Shown: piece after piece, positions 1-9,848 of the stretch
Layout: each line of letters starts with the position of its first letter
Numbering within the stretch: position 1 is the first letter of the stretch
From: Silene latifolia
Lineage: Eukaryota > Streptophyta > Magnoliopsida > Caryophyllales > Caryophyllaceae
Reading direction: 5' to 3'
DNA length: 64,000 bases
NCBI RefSeq assembly: GCF_048544455.1
Contig: NC_133538.1
Location: forward strand, 24,447,469 to 24,511,468
Notes under the pieces: model-generated
What the model was told of the DNA's origin: nothing
What the model saw: the letters and a program-made list of their open reading frames with translations, nothing else
Database searches by the model: none
Translations under genes and position numbers: made by a program

Positions 1-1336
1 AAAGCCCGAAATGTATGGGAATATCGATTCGGTTGTAATTTATTGTGAACTCGTATTACCGTTTCGTAATTTAATAGATTTATTTTTATTTTTAATTACA
101 AATATATAATAGGAAATTATGTAATTTACTATGTAATTTATTTATTATTTTGTAATTTCCCGGAGTTTCCATGAAGACGGTGTTACTTCGAGATGCGTGC
201 CAAGACCGAAGTTCAAGGGACCAATGAAGTTGGTTTCGAATTTGTAATACTTTATTAGATTTACTATTCTAGGAAGGCCATACTAGGATTTAATTTATGC
301 TTTGCATTTTATTTATATGTTGCATGCATCGCTAAATCGCCATAACTAAACATGCATTTTAAATCGAGTTTATCGACCGTGTCAATTACAATTATCGTAG
401 TTCACCGCTTTAGTTCACTTAAAATGTGATAGATAATAAATTGACATGACCTCTCGCTAAAAATAAACAATTGAGACTTAGCCTTACCAAAAGTAGAAAC
501 CATGAAATCCTATTTCGTGAGGGAGTGCACTCGGCCACTCCAGGGTACAAACCTTGTTACGTAGGTGAAGTGGGTGATAAATGTCTATCCACCGAATTCA
601 TTTTGATGAGGGATTTATCGGCTACACCGTGCCCAAGTTAAGGTGGGTTTGGATCATGAACACATTTATTCGAAATTTGGATTGAGCTCAACGGAAGTAC
701 TCGTGACCGTAGTTGCATGTTTTCCGGGCTAAAGATAAATGTTAATGTAATTTTATCGACCAAGAGTTCTAAAAGTAGAATCGATTAAAGAGTTAATCCA
801 CCGAGTTATATTGATAAGAGATTTATCGGCCACACCGTGCCCAAGTTAATATGAATTTGGATCTTGGAATCATTTATCATAGTTGGGTAGAGGTCACTAT
901 GTAAATGCTTTACTTGTTATTTACAAGTATTAATAAAACGATAAATGTTAAGTTTTCCACTATTCCGTTATCATATTGTTCTATTTCTTTACCACAATTC
1001 ATATACGATATCATTTCGATTTTTGATTCAAATCTCCATTAAAACATCGTAACTAAAGACAAATATGAATTTGCTTCTAAAACCTCATATGAACCATTGC
1101 TAAGGATCTCTAGTAAAGAGTATAGATAAAAGTTATTCGTGATCAAAAGGGTTTTTGATTCTTGACTAACATATCTACTTACAATGAATTGTTTCTCATA
1201 TGCTTAATTAAGTTAAGTAATTTGAAACGCTATATCATTTTGGTAACTAGATTTGTTTGAAATCAGAATTGACCAAAATACCACAACCACTTCAATGAAA
1301 GTTTTAAGACTAAATGAATAAATTGAAGAGTAGTCT
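1..1336 (+). other. Y1 leader segment (noncoding)
   Basis: AT-rich untranslated region of Copia Y with no supportable ORF. Two related blocks of about 90 bp, near 575-670 and 785-875, each carry a 'ccaccga...ttgat(g)a(g)ag.gatttatcgg' core followed by the sequence 'acaccgtgcccaagtta'. They look like an old internal tandem duplication. The same blocks occur reverse-complemented in the X1 leader near 7020-7330, so the X and Y families share this long leader. Confidence 0.75.
1332..1336. repeat. X1 target site duplication AGTCT, left copy
   Basis: Matches 9844-9848 exactly. The uninterrupted homologue carries it once at 39162-39166. Confidence 0.93.
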
Positions 1337-2592
1337 TGAAGGAAATGTAGATTCATATACATACTAACATACTCATATATGTCAAATAATTTGTCATAAA
1401 ATTAAAACGGATTTTATGCATGCAAACAAAATATAAATAGAAGAGAAATCACATCCTTACATTGATGTTTCGGTTTTATTATCAAACAAAAGAAATCTCC
1501 TTTTCTTTTGTTCTTGAGCTTTCCTTATGGATGAACAAGATCTAAGTATAAGATCTCTCCCTAAGCTTTATACCCAAGGCTTTCTCTTAATCTAATTAAT
1601 ATTATTTTGAGCTAGTATAATATTAATTTAGGTAGAAAATTGAACCAAAAATAAATTGTAACACTTGAATATTTTCGGTTTTTATGAGAGAAGATTAGGA
1701 GGATTTATTCTCTCTAGGATTGTTATTTTTGGAAGAACAAGTGAATAAATATGATACAATACATTTTGTATATAATTAGGTAAAAATATGAGAAAACCAT
1801 CATGGTTTTCTCTTCTCAAAAACCGGGTGGTAGGGGGGGCTTTTGGGTGAGCCAATGCATGAAGTTGTTGCTCTTAACAATGTTCATAGGCTTGCATGGC
1901 TAGACCATTAGGTAATTATTATGTTTACTTAATAAATTAATCAACACAATATTAACCCAATACCCCATTATTTCGGTACAATCATAATATGGTGTCCATA
2001 TTATTTTTGTCAATTTCTCAATATGTAACATGTCACATGTAACATAATTTGTTATGTATTTTTAACATATTAAAAATCAACGTATTAATAAAAATATGTC
2101 ACATACAAAAATCGATTTAGTAATTTCATAATTACTTGTGCGGAAATATTTTTACCAATTTATAAATCGCATTTACAAAAATTCATTCAATTCCGATTGT
2201 TTCCTTAAACAATAATTTCATCCGAGTAATGAAACAATTCGATTACTCAGACCGTATCTCATTTAATCACATTTCAATATGATACGTAAATTTTACTTCC
2301 AAAATCGTCCGTCAATTTTCAAGTAATTTAATTAACTCGTAACGTTATACGATTAATTAAATAATCAATTAAGAGTATTGCCCTTTAGGTATGACCTAGG
2401 GGTCAATCGATCACCACCGTCACACGACAAAGAATGTCAAACTCTAGTCACCAATCATTACCGATATATGTTGACCATTGACAAGAATAATATTACTTCC
2501 CAATTGCATTCATTTTAATGAGACTTAAACATGTGATCATCATGATCAATGCATCGTGATCGCATTATTGTCGGAGGACATATATTCCAACA
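1337..2592 (-). repeat. X1 3' LTR, full length (1256 bp)
   Basis: Begins TGAAGGAAATG and ends TTCCAACA on the plus strand. In element orientation it begins TGTTGGAA, like the Y LTRs. It lies directly beside a polypurine tract (2594-2602), marking it as the 3' LTR of a minus-strand element. It keeps the 530-bp middle segment (1653-2182) that the other X1 LTR has lost. Confidence 0.93.
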
Positions 2593-2605
2593 ATCTCCCA
2601 CTTGT
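2593..2605 (-). promoter_or_regulatory. X1 polypurine tract
   Basis: Read on the minus strand this is AAGTGGGAGAT immediately upstream of the 3' LTR, where plus-strand DNA synthesis of a Copia element is primed. The same tract adjoins the Y LTRs at 13394-13402 and 42711-42719 and the X2 LTR at 62403-62410. Confidence 0.85.
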
Positions 2606-3348
2606 CCTCGACAAGGGTGCGTCACCAATTCTCTCGTCCTATTACTATCTCCCACTCAATGCAAGGTGTCTTTCAGGTCGTACTTGCAAGTGATCATATG
2701 GAGAGTGGTTTCCTCGATCTGGAGAATAACTGATTGACCGGATTTATCTATCATAGATACTTTCCGAGCGTGGCCACGCATTTCCAGTTCATTACTCCTC
2801 GAGTGGCCCTGAGATATTGTTATAACCCTGACTAGGGATGGACAATTCCTATCGCACTCATTCCCTTCGACTAGCCACAGCCATCATAACCCAAAATATG
2901 CCCATTTGACCCCATTTACGAAGGTCGTAGTAACACAAATCAAAGTTAATCAAAATCTGTGCCATCTTAGGAGAATAGTCTTTAGTCAAAAGAATCGACT
3001 CATTTGAATACTATAGTAGCTCTCGCCACGACCGGGCTATATAAATTTGCCAGAACTCTATAAGCGGTCATAAGGCCCGACAAAATGTTCCTAACATCCG
3101 CTGTGTGATCGACTAGTCATCTCATATGACTCTATGGCACTTGAACTTGCCATCAATCGCCTCACACTCTAGTCACTTCGAGACGTCACCTCATACAAGT
3201 GACTATGGGCAAATACTATGTTAATCCGTGTTCACTTTAACGGGGTTCAATTGTCTCTACAACCCGTTTGGATGTAACAAAGTATAAATTAAAGATAAAA
3301 GACAAATGTGATTATGAACATGAACAAAAACAACACTTTTATTTCATT
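2606..3348 (-). other. X1 conserved 3' noncoding block
   Basis: About 740 bp between the end of pol and the polypurine tract. No ORF holds up. It is clearly related to 62412-63166 (X2), and in reverse complement to about 12720-13390 (Y1) and 42040-42710 (Y2). Its better conservation than the surrounding pol in Y is noticeable. Confidence 0.7.
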
Positions 3349-3892
3349 TCAAAATCTAACAAAAATTCGGTACACGTTTAAGTCCCATGGACGTAACATG
3401 TCCATCATGCTTAGCTGCGATAAAGGCTTGGTGAGCGGATCGGCTATGTTGTCATCCGTCCCAACCTTACAAATCGCAATTTCCTTTCTTTCAATGAAAT
3501 CTCTTATTACATGATACTTTCTAAGTACATGTCTAGATCTATTACTAGACTTTGGCTCCTTAGCTTGGAAGATCGTCCCACTATTATCACAATAGAGAGT
3601 GATGGGATCATCGGCGGTAGGTACTACTTTTAGACCTTCCGTGAATTGCTTGATCCACATAGCTTCCTTGGCAGCTTCTGATGCTGCTATGTACTCAGCC
3701 TCCGTTGTCGAATCCGATTCTGACTTCCTTGAAGCTTCTCCAGCTTACGGCACCACCATTGAGCATGAAAACAAAACCAACTTGTGATTTCATGTCATCT
3801 CTATCTGTTTGAAAACTTGAGTCCGTGTATCCTGTAACACGCAACTCGGTGTCTCCTCCAAACACAAGGATAGAGTCCTTAGTTCTTCTCAA
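3349..3892 (-). pseudogene. X1 Copia RNase H domain, frameshifted
   Basis: C-terminal part of the Copia polyprotein, which degrades the RNA strand of the RNA/DNA hybrid. The upstream frame (3892-3695) reads from 'MRRTKDSILVFGG' through 'GYTDSSFQTDRDDMKSQ'. The downstream frame (3660-3349) carries 'LYCDNSGTIFQAKEPKS' and ends 'DNIADPLTKPLSQ', the usual Copia end motif. The frame is lost after 'SWRSFKEVRI', so the catalytic region is split in two. The same join in X2 carries different lesions. Confidence 0.85.
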
Positions 3893-3949
3893 GTACTTAA
3901 GGATGTTCTTGACAAAGAATCCATGACTCTCACCGGATTTCCTTGATAT

Positions 3950-4663
3950 CTACTCGTCATGCTCAAGGCATACGAGACATCGAGATGTGTGCATATCATG
4001 GCATACATGATTGATCCAACAAATGGAAGTGTAAGGGATCAACTTCATGCGTTCAACATCATGGGGTTCGGAGGGACATTGAGTCTTGCTCAATATCGTT
4101 CCGGTTACCATAGGTACCAAACCCCTTTTGGATTTGTCCATGCTGAATCGTCGAAGAATCTTATCAACATAAGATTCTTGACTTAGTGCCAATATCCTCT
4201 TGGATCTATCTCTATAGATCCGGATACCTAATATGCGTTGTGCCTCTCCTAAATCCTTCATTTGGAAGTGGTTACCTAACCACTTCTTAACAGAAGACAA
4301 CATTGGAATATCATTTCCAATGAGTAGTATGTCATCGACATACAAGATTAGGAACACAACATTGCTCCCACTAAATTTCATGTATAAACATGGTTCCTCA
4401 ACATTTCGAGTGAAACCATTTTCCTTTATCACATCATTGAATCGATGATTCCAACTTCTTGATGCTTGCTTAAGACCATAAATGGATCTCTTAAGTTTGC
4501 ACACTTTGTTAGGATTTTTAGAATCAACAAAACCTTCGGGTTGTATCATGTACACCTCCTCTTCTAAATGCCCATTTAGAAAAGCGGTTTTGACATCCAT
4601 TTGCCAAATTTCATAATCATGAAATGCGGCGATCGCTAACAAAATCCGTATGGATCTTAGCAT
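3950..4663 (-). pseudogene. X1 Copia reverse transcriptase domain
   Basis: Most of the Copia reverse transcriptase. Visible motifs in order are 'QMDVKTAFLNGHLEEEVYM', 'CKLKRSIYGLKQASRSWN' and the catalytic 'LYVDDILLIGND' (YVDD), then 'MKDLGEAQRILGIRIYRDRS'. It is out of frame with the preceding segment because of a small indel near 4665, just after 'DETFAP'. A second frameshift near 4015 destroys the 'SIMYAMICTRPDVSYAL' region that X2 keeps. The catalytic residues survive but the polyprotein does not. Confidence 0.9.
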
Positions 4664-4665
4664 GG

Positions 4666-5184
4666 CTACGGGGCGAAGGTCTCATCATAATGGAGACCTT
4701 GGACTTGGGTAAATCCTTTTGCCACTAGCCTAGCTTTGTAGACATCGTCATGTCCTTCTATGCCATTTTTGACCTTGAATATCCATTTGCATTGGAGGGG
4801 TCTTGCCCCTTTAGGCAAATCTACCAAGTCCCAAACTTGGTTTTCAAGCATAGAATCCATTTCGGACTTCATGGCTTCAAGCCATAAGGTGGAATTAGGA
4901 CTAGAGATTGCGGCCTTGTAGGTGGCAGGCTCGTCACTTTCCATAAGCAACACATCGAGCGTTCCATCTTCTTCGATAAGTCCCACATATCGATCAGGAT
5001 GGCGAATAACTCGGCCCGTTATTCTAAGAGGAGTAGGAACGACCGTGTTAGATGACGAAGGAACTTCTTCTTGCGCCTCTATTTCGGTTTGTGGCTCTTG
5101 AACTTCATCAAGTTCAAAATTTCTCCCACTCTGTCTCCTAGAAATAAAATCACTTTCTAGGAAGACAAAGATCGCGAGACACAA
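4666..5184 (-). pseudogene. X1 integrase C-terminus / RT N-terminus linker
   Basis: Reads 'FLESDFISRRQSGR', an acidic linker, then 'SEMDSMLENQVWDLVDLPKG' and 'CKWIFKVKNGIEGHDDVYKA', the start of the Copia RVT_2 reverse transcriptase, ending 'HYDETFAP'. It overlaps the upstream 584-codon frame by 35 bp in another phase, so a single-base indel near 5165-5180 separates them. The Y copies keep the 'FISRRQSGRN' motif at about 11100-11150 and 40440-40480, which helps identify the decayed element. Confidence 0.87.
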
Positions 5185-6904
5185 ATACTTTGTTCTCTTG
5201 AGGCTTATAGAAGTAATAGCCTCGTGAGGCCATGGGATATCCTACAAAAATGCATTTTTCGGATCTTGGGGCAAGCTTGTTGTCGTTCTTAGTTTTGACG
5301 TAAGCATCACATCCCCAAATCTTCATGTGGGATAGATTTGGAACCTTTTCTTTCCATATCTCATATGGAGTCTTTTCGATTGCTTTGGTTGGACTCACGT
5401 TCAAAGATTTTATTGCGGTTTGAATTGCAAATCCCCAAAACGAGTTTGGTAACTCGGTTTGACTCATCATGGATCGAACCATATCAAGTAAGGTTCGATT
5501 CCTCCTTTCGGCAACACCATTGAGTTGTGGTGTTCCGGGTGGAGTAAGTTGTGATATAATCCCACAACCTTTCAAGTGTGAATCAAATTCAAGGCTAAGG
5601 TATTCTCCACCACGATCGGATCGTAGTGCCTTAATCCTTTTGTTCAATTGGTTCTCTACTTCGTTTTGAAATTCCTTGAATTTCTCAAATGCTTCACTCT
5701 TATGTTTCATTAAATAGATATACCCATATCTACTTAAGTCATCGGTGAAAGTTATAAAGTAGTCATAATTACCACGAGCGGTGATACTCATTGGTCCACA
5801 TACATCGGTGTGTATGAGTCCCAATAGTTCACTAGCTCGTGTCCCTTTACCACTAAAAGGATTACGAGTCATCTTGCCAAGTAGGCAATATTCGTATGTA
5901 CCATATGATTGATAATCAAATGGTGTAATCACATAAGTCGAAATTAATCTTTTGATGCGATTCTCGTTTATGTGACCTAATCGACAATGCCAAATGAACG
6001 CTTCACTTGGGTCACTTGTTTTGAGTTTCTTTGATTGTATGTTATAAATATCATTAATTGGATTTGAGGTCTCTAAAATGTAAATGCCATTGATAGAAGT
6101 AGCTTGGCCAATAACCAAATCATTCCTAGAAATAGAGCAACGATTGTTCTTAATGACAAAACAAAAACCGTCCACGTCTAGCATGGCGATTGAAATAATG
6201 TTTTTAGAGAGTGTAGGTACATAAAAACAATTATGCAAATACAACTCAAATCCGTTCGGCAAAGCTAAAACATAAGTTCCCTTGGATTCGGCCGCTACCC
6301 GAGCTCCATTTCCAAGGCGTAGATCCACATCTCCCTTGCTAAGCCTCTCCACATCTCTTAAACCCTGTAAATGATTACAAAGGTGAGAACCACAACCGGT
6401 ATCTAGTACCCATGTCGTAGTGGAAGTATAATTTATATCAATAACATAAATTTCTTTAGGAATTGTACCTTTTGGAGTAATGAGTCCTTCCCTTATATTT
6501 CGCAAATACATAGGGCAATTCCTAAGCCAATGTCCCATGCCATAGCAATAATGGCACTCATCATTAACTTGCTTGAAGTTTTTGACTTTCTTTCCTTTCT
6601 TCTTGAACCTCTTACCCTTTGATGCAAGAACTTGATTGCAAGAGCTCCCACTAGCTTTGGCATCTTTATCTTCCGTAGACAAAGATCCTATAGATCGTAT
6701 GAGGTAGTCTTCCTGAGACGGACTCACACGAGGTCTAGTGGTAGTGGGTGGTTTAGAAGTGGTGATGAAATTAAGGTTTCCATCCGAACCTATCCCGAAA
6801 TGAAGTTCTCTAGTTGTATCGAAATTATTGTTGGAGCATACGTCGTCAAGAACATGGTGATATGACTCAATAGTTATTGGTGCGGTAGCATTTGTTGGAT
6901 TCAT
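5150..6904 (-). pseudogene. X1 Copia gag (short), protease and integrase
   Basis: A 584-codon frame. Residues 1-116 are gag-like but much shorter than a usual Copia gag, then comes a CCHC zinc knuckle (C117, C120, H125, C130). Protease has DTG at 168-170. The integrase HHCC finger shows H306, H311 and C340, but tyrosine (Y337) stands where the third ligand, a cysteine, is expected. The DDE triad is D367, D430 and E466. The zinc-finger loss, the small gag and the frameshift at the 3' end all argue against function. Start chosen at 6904, the first ATG after a stop-rich leader. Confidence 0.9.
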
Positions 6905-9100
6905 TGTAAAAACTACAAATATGGAGGAAAGGAAATATTAACATTTGTCTTTTTAAATCATACTTGCAAATAAACAAGATATGAACATTTATATAGTGAC
7001 CTCTACCCAACTATAATAAATGATTCCAAGACCCAAATTCATATTAACTTAGGGCACGGTGTGCCGAAATACCCCTTATTAACATAACTCGGTGGATTAA
7101 CCTTTTAATCGATTCTACTTTTAGAACTCTTGGTCGATGATGTTTACATTAATGTTCATCTCTAGCCCGAAACACATCCGGAAATCGTCGTGAATACTTT
7201 CGTTGAGTACAACCCAAATTTCGAATAAATGTGTCCATAATCCAAACCCATATTAATTTAGGGCACGGTGTGCCGAAATACCCTTCATTAACATGAACTC
7301 GGTGGATAAACATTCATCACCCACTTCCCCTACGTAACAAGGTTTGTACCCCGGTGTGGCCGAGCGCACTCCCCTCGCGAAATAGGTTTTCATGGTTTCT
7401 ACTATTTGGTAAGGCTATGTCTCAATTGATTGTTTTAGCGAGAGGTCATGTCAAATTATTATCTATCACGTTTTAAGTGAACTAAAGCGGTGAACTACGA
7501 TAATTATATTTGACACGGTCGATAAACTCGATAAAATAAGGATGCATGTTTTAGTTATGGCGATTTAGCGATGCATGTGACATAAAATAAAATGCAAGCA
7601 TAAAGATAAATAAATCCTAGTATGGCCTTCCTAAAATAGAAAACTATTTAACTATTACATATTCGGAAACCAACTCCATTGGTCCCTTGAACTTCGGTTG
7701 TGGCACGCATCTCGAGGTAACACCGTCTTTATGTATCACCATTCTTGAAGAAATCCGTCTTTTGGAACTCCGGAATGAATAAAATTACATAATAAATTAC
7801 ATAATTTCCTATTATACATTTGTAACTAAAATAAAATAAATCTATTAAATTACAAAACGGTGATACGAGATCACAATAAAAATTACAACCGAATCGATAT
7901 TCCCATACATTTCGGAAATACCAATTAAAATCTAAGGCCATACTAAGTAAAATTACATAATTCAAAATTACATAAATTGAAATTATGACAATCATAAAGA
8001 AAATGCAGCATTATAATATGTAAGAACATGCTCAATTTTATGCTAAATCGCCTTTAATTAGCCAATATCGTATATTACTCGGTTTTTTACGACGGCGTGA
8101 TTTCAACATTTTATAATCACAAAAATACATAAACTCATATTTATGCATAATTTAATTACCCTAACCTCTTAGGACTCAAAATATAGTCTTCACTAATAAT
8201 TTGACCATAATTAACTTTCATTTACAAAATTGTTCATAAATGGACCAAAAATTACAAAAATAAGCTATTAGACTTCAAATAAATCCAAAAATTTCAAATA
8301 AATTCAAAATTTGAAATTTAAATTCATGAACATTCTGGAAAAATTCCATGACACTCATAATGTTCAAAATCTTAGGTTAAAAATTTCAAAATTTTCCGTA
8401 AAAACAATGTTGCGGTTTATCGATTTTAATAAAATAATCATAAAAACATGGAAAAATTATTTTCATAAACTTTTCAATTTTAGATCTGAAAAATATAATA
8501 AAATGCAACATTAGACGTTTTTCTTAAGTCATAGATTATGTTTTTATTAATTTTCACTAATAATGTCACTATTTATGCCATTTTTCTTCAAAAATTCATA
8601 AATCATGCAAAAAGACTTCTTTATAGCCAATTAATTTACACACATCTTGTAAAATTGCATGTGACAACATATTAATTTTCTATGACCAGATTCGAAATTT
8701 AACTCATATTAACCTATTTTTCACTTAAATCCGAATTTAATAATGAGAAATTCATTTTTCGAGCATAACAAGTCCAAAAATTATGAAAATTTACAGGTTA
8801 TCTCAAAATAATATATGTGACAACATATCCAAAAATCAACTTAAAATTCGAAGTATAGCTAATTTTCGACCAAAAATGACATTTTTACTCATAAAATCAC
8901 ATTTAAATGCCATTATTGTAAAATATGAACAATAAAAATCCGAAAAATTAACCAAAATATCCTAAAACATTTTAGGACCAGAAATATTAACATGCATGTA
9001 ATAATTTCGTGATATATCATAATAACACAAATTTTACAAGTTTTATTTGTTATTCATATAACTCGGAAAAACTTTTAACCAATTTGCATGCAAACAACCG
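6905..9100 (-). other. X1 leader between PBS and gag (noncoding)
   Basis: About 2.2 kb with no gene. Read on the minus strand it matches the Y leader (36647 to ~38760 and 1-~905), including the paired blocks ending 'acaccgtgcccaagtta'. Small ORFs in it (for example 7729-7995) are AT-rich and not conserved in the Y copies. Confidence 0.8.
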
Positions 9101-9117
9101 TGGCTCTTGATACCGAT
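9101..9117 (-). promoter_or_regulatory. X1 primer binding site
   Basis: On the minus strand, directly after the 5' LTR, the sequence reads ATCGGTATCAAGAGCCA. This resembles the TGGTATCAGAGC-type site complementary to the 3' end of initiator methionine tRNA used by most plant Copia elements, with one extra A. Confidence 0.85.
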
Positions 9118-9843
9118 TGAAGGAAATGTAGATTCATATACATACTAACATACTCATATATGTCAAATAATTTGTCATAAAATTAAAACGGATTTTATGC
9201 ATGCAAACAAAATATAAATAGAAGAGAAATCACATCCTTACATTGATGTTTCGGTTTTATTGGGCACAAAAGAAATCTCCTTTTCTTTTGTTCTTGAGCT
9301 TTCCTTATGGATGAACAAGATCTAAGTATAAGATCTCTCCCTAAGCTTTATACCCAAGGCTTTCTCTTAATCTAATTAATATTATTTTGAGCTAGTATAA
9401 GATTAATTTAGGTAGAAAATTGAACCAAAAATTCATTCAATTCCGATTGTTTCCTTAAACAATAATTTCATCCGAGTAATGAAACAATTCGATTACTCAG
9501 ACCGTATCTCATTTAATCACATTTCAATATGATACGTAAATTTTACTTCCAAAATCGTCCGTCAATTTTCAAGTAATTTAATTAACTCGTAACGTTATAC
9601 GATTAATTAAATAATCAATTAAGAGTATTGCCCTTTAGGTATGACCTAGGGGTCAATCAGATCACCACCGTCACACGACGCGAATGTCAAACTCTAGTCA
9701 CCAATCATTACCGATATATGTTGACCAGATTGACAAGAACAATATTACTTCCCAATTGCATTCATTTTAATGAGACTTAAACATGTGATCATCATGATCA
9801 ACAGTCGTGATCGCATTATTGTCGGAGGACATATATTCCAACA
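9118..9843 (-). repeat. X1 5' LTR with a 530-bp internal deletion
   Basis: 726 bp, with the same termini as the 3' LTR. It is collinear with 1337-1652 and then jumps to the equivalent of 2183-2592. The missing piece is exactly 530 bp (726+530=1256). The 7-bp motif CAAAAAT lies at both ends of the missing segment in the intact LTR (1646-1652 and 2176-2182). The lost part includes the position equivalent to the TATA region of the Y LTR. Confidence 0.92.
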
Positions 9844-9848
9844 AGTCT
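9844..9848. repeat. X1 target site duplication AGTCT, right copy
   Basis: Matches 1332-1336. Y1 sequence resumes at 9849. Confidence 0.93.

Larger units (their letters stand above)
1337..9843 (-). mobile_element. Copia LTR retrotransposon X1, nested in Y1
   Basis: A full-length insertion of 8,507 bp flanked by the 5-bp target duplication AGTCT (1332-1336 and 9844-9848). The homologous stretch at 39162-39166 has a single AGTCT and no insertion, so the empty site is visible. LTRs start TG and end CA. PBS and polypurine tract show minus-strand orientation. Gag-pol (6904 to 3349) is broken by several frameshifts. RT and RNase H motifs fit the Tork/Angela group of plant Copia elements; that lineage name is from memory and moderately sure. 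Confidence 0.93.

Noticed and set aside
9101..9117. tRNA gene fragment
   Set aside because: It is a Copia primer binding site complementary to a tRNA 3' end, not a tRNA gene.
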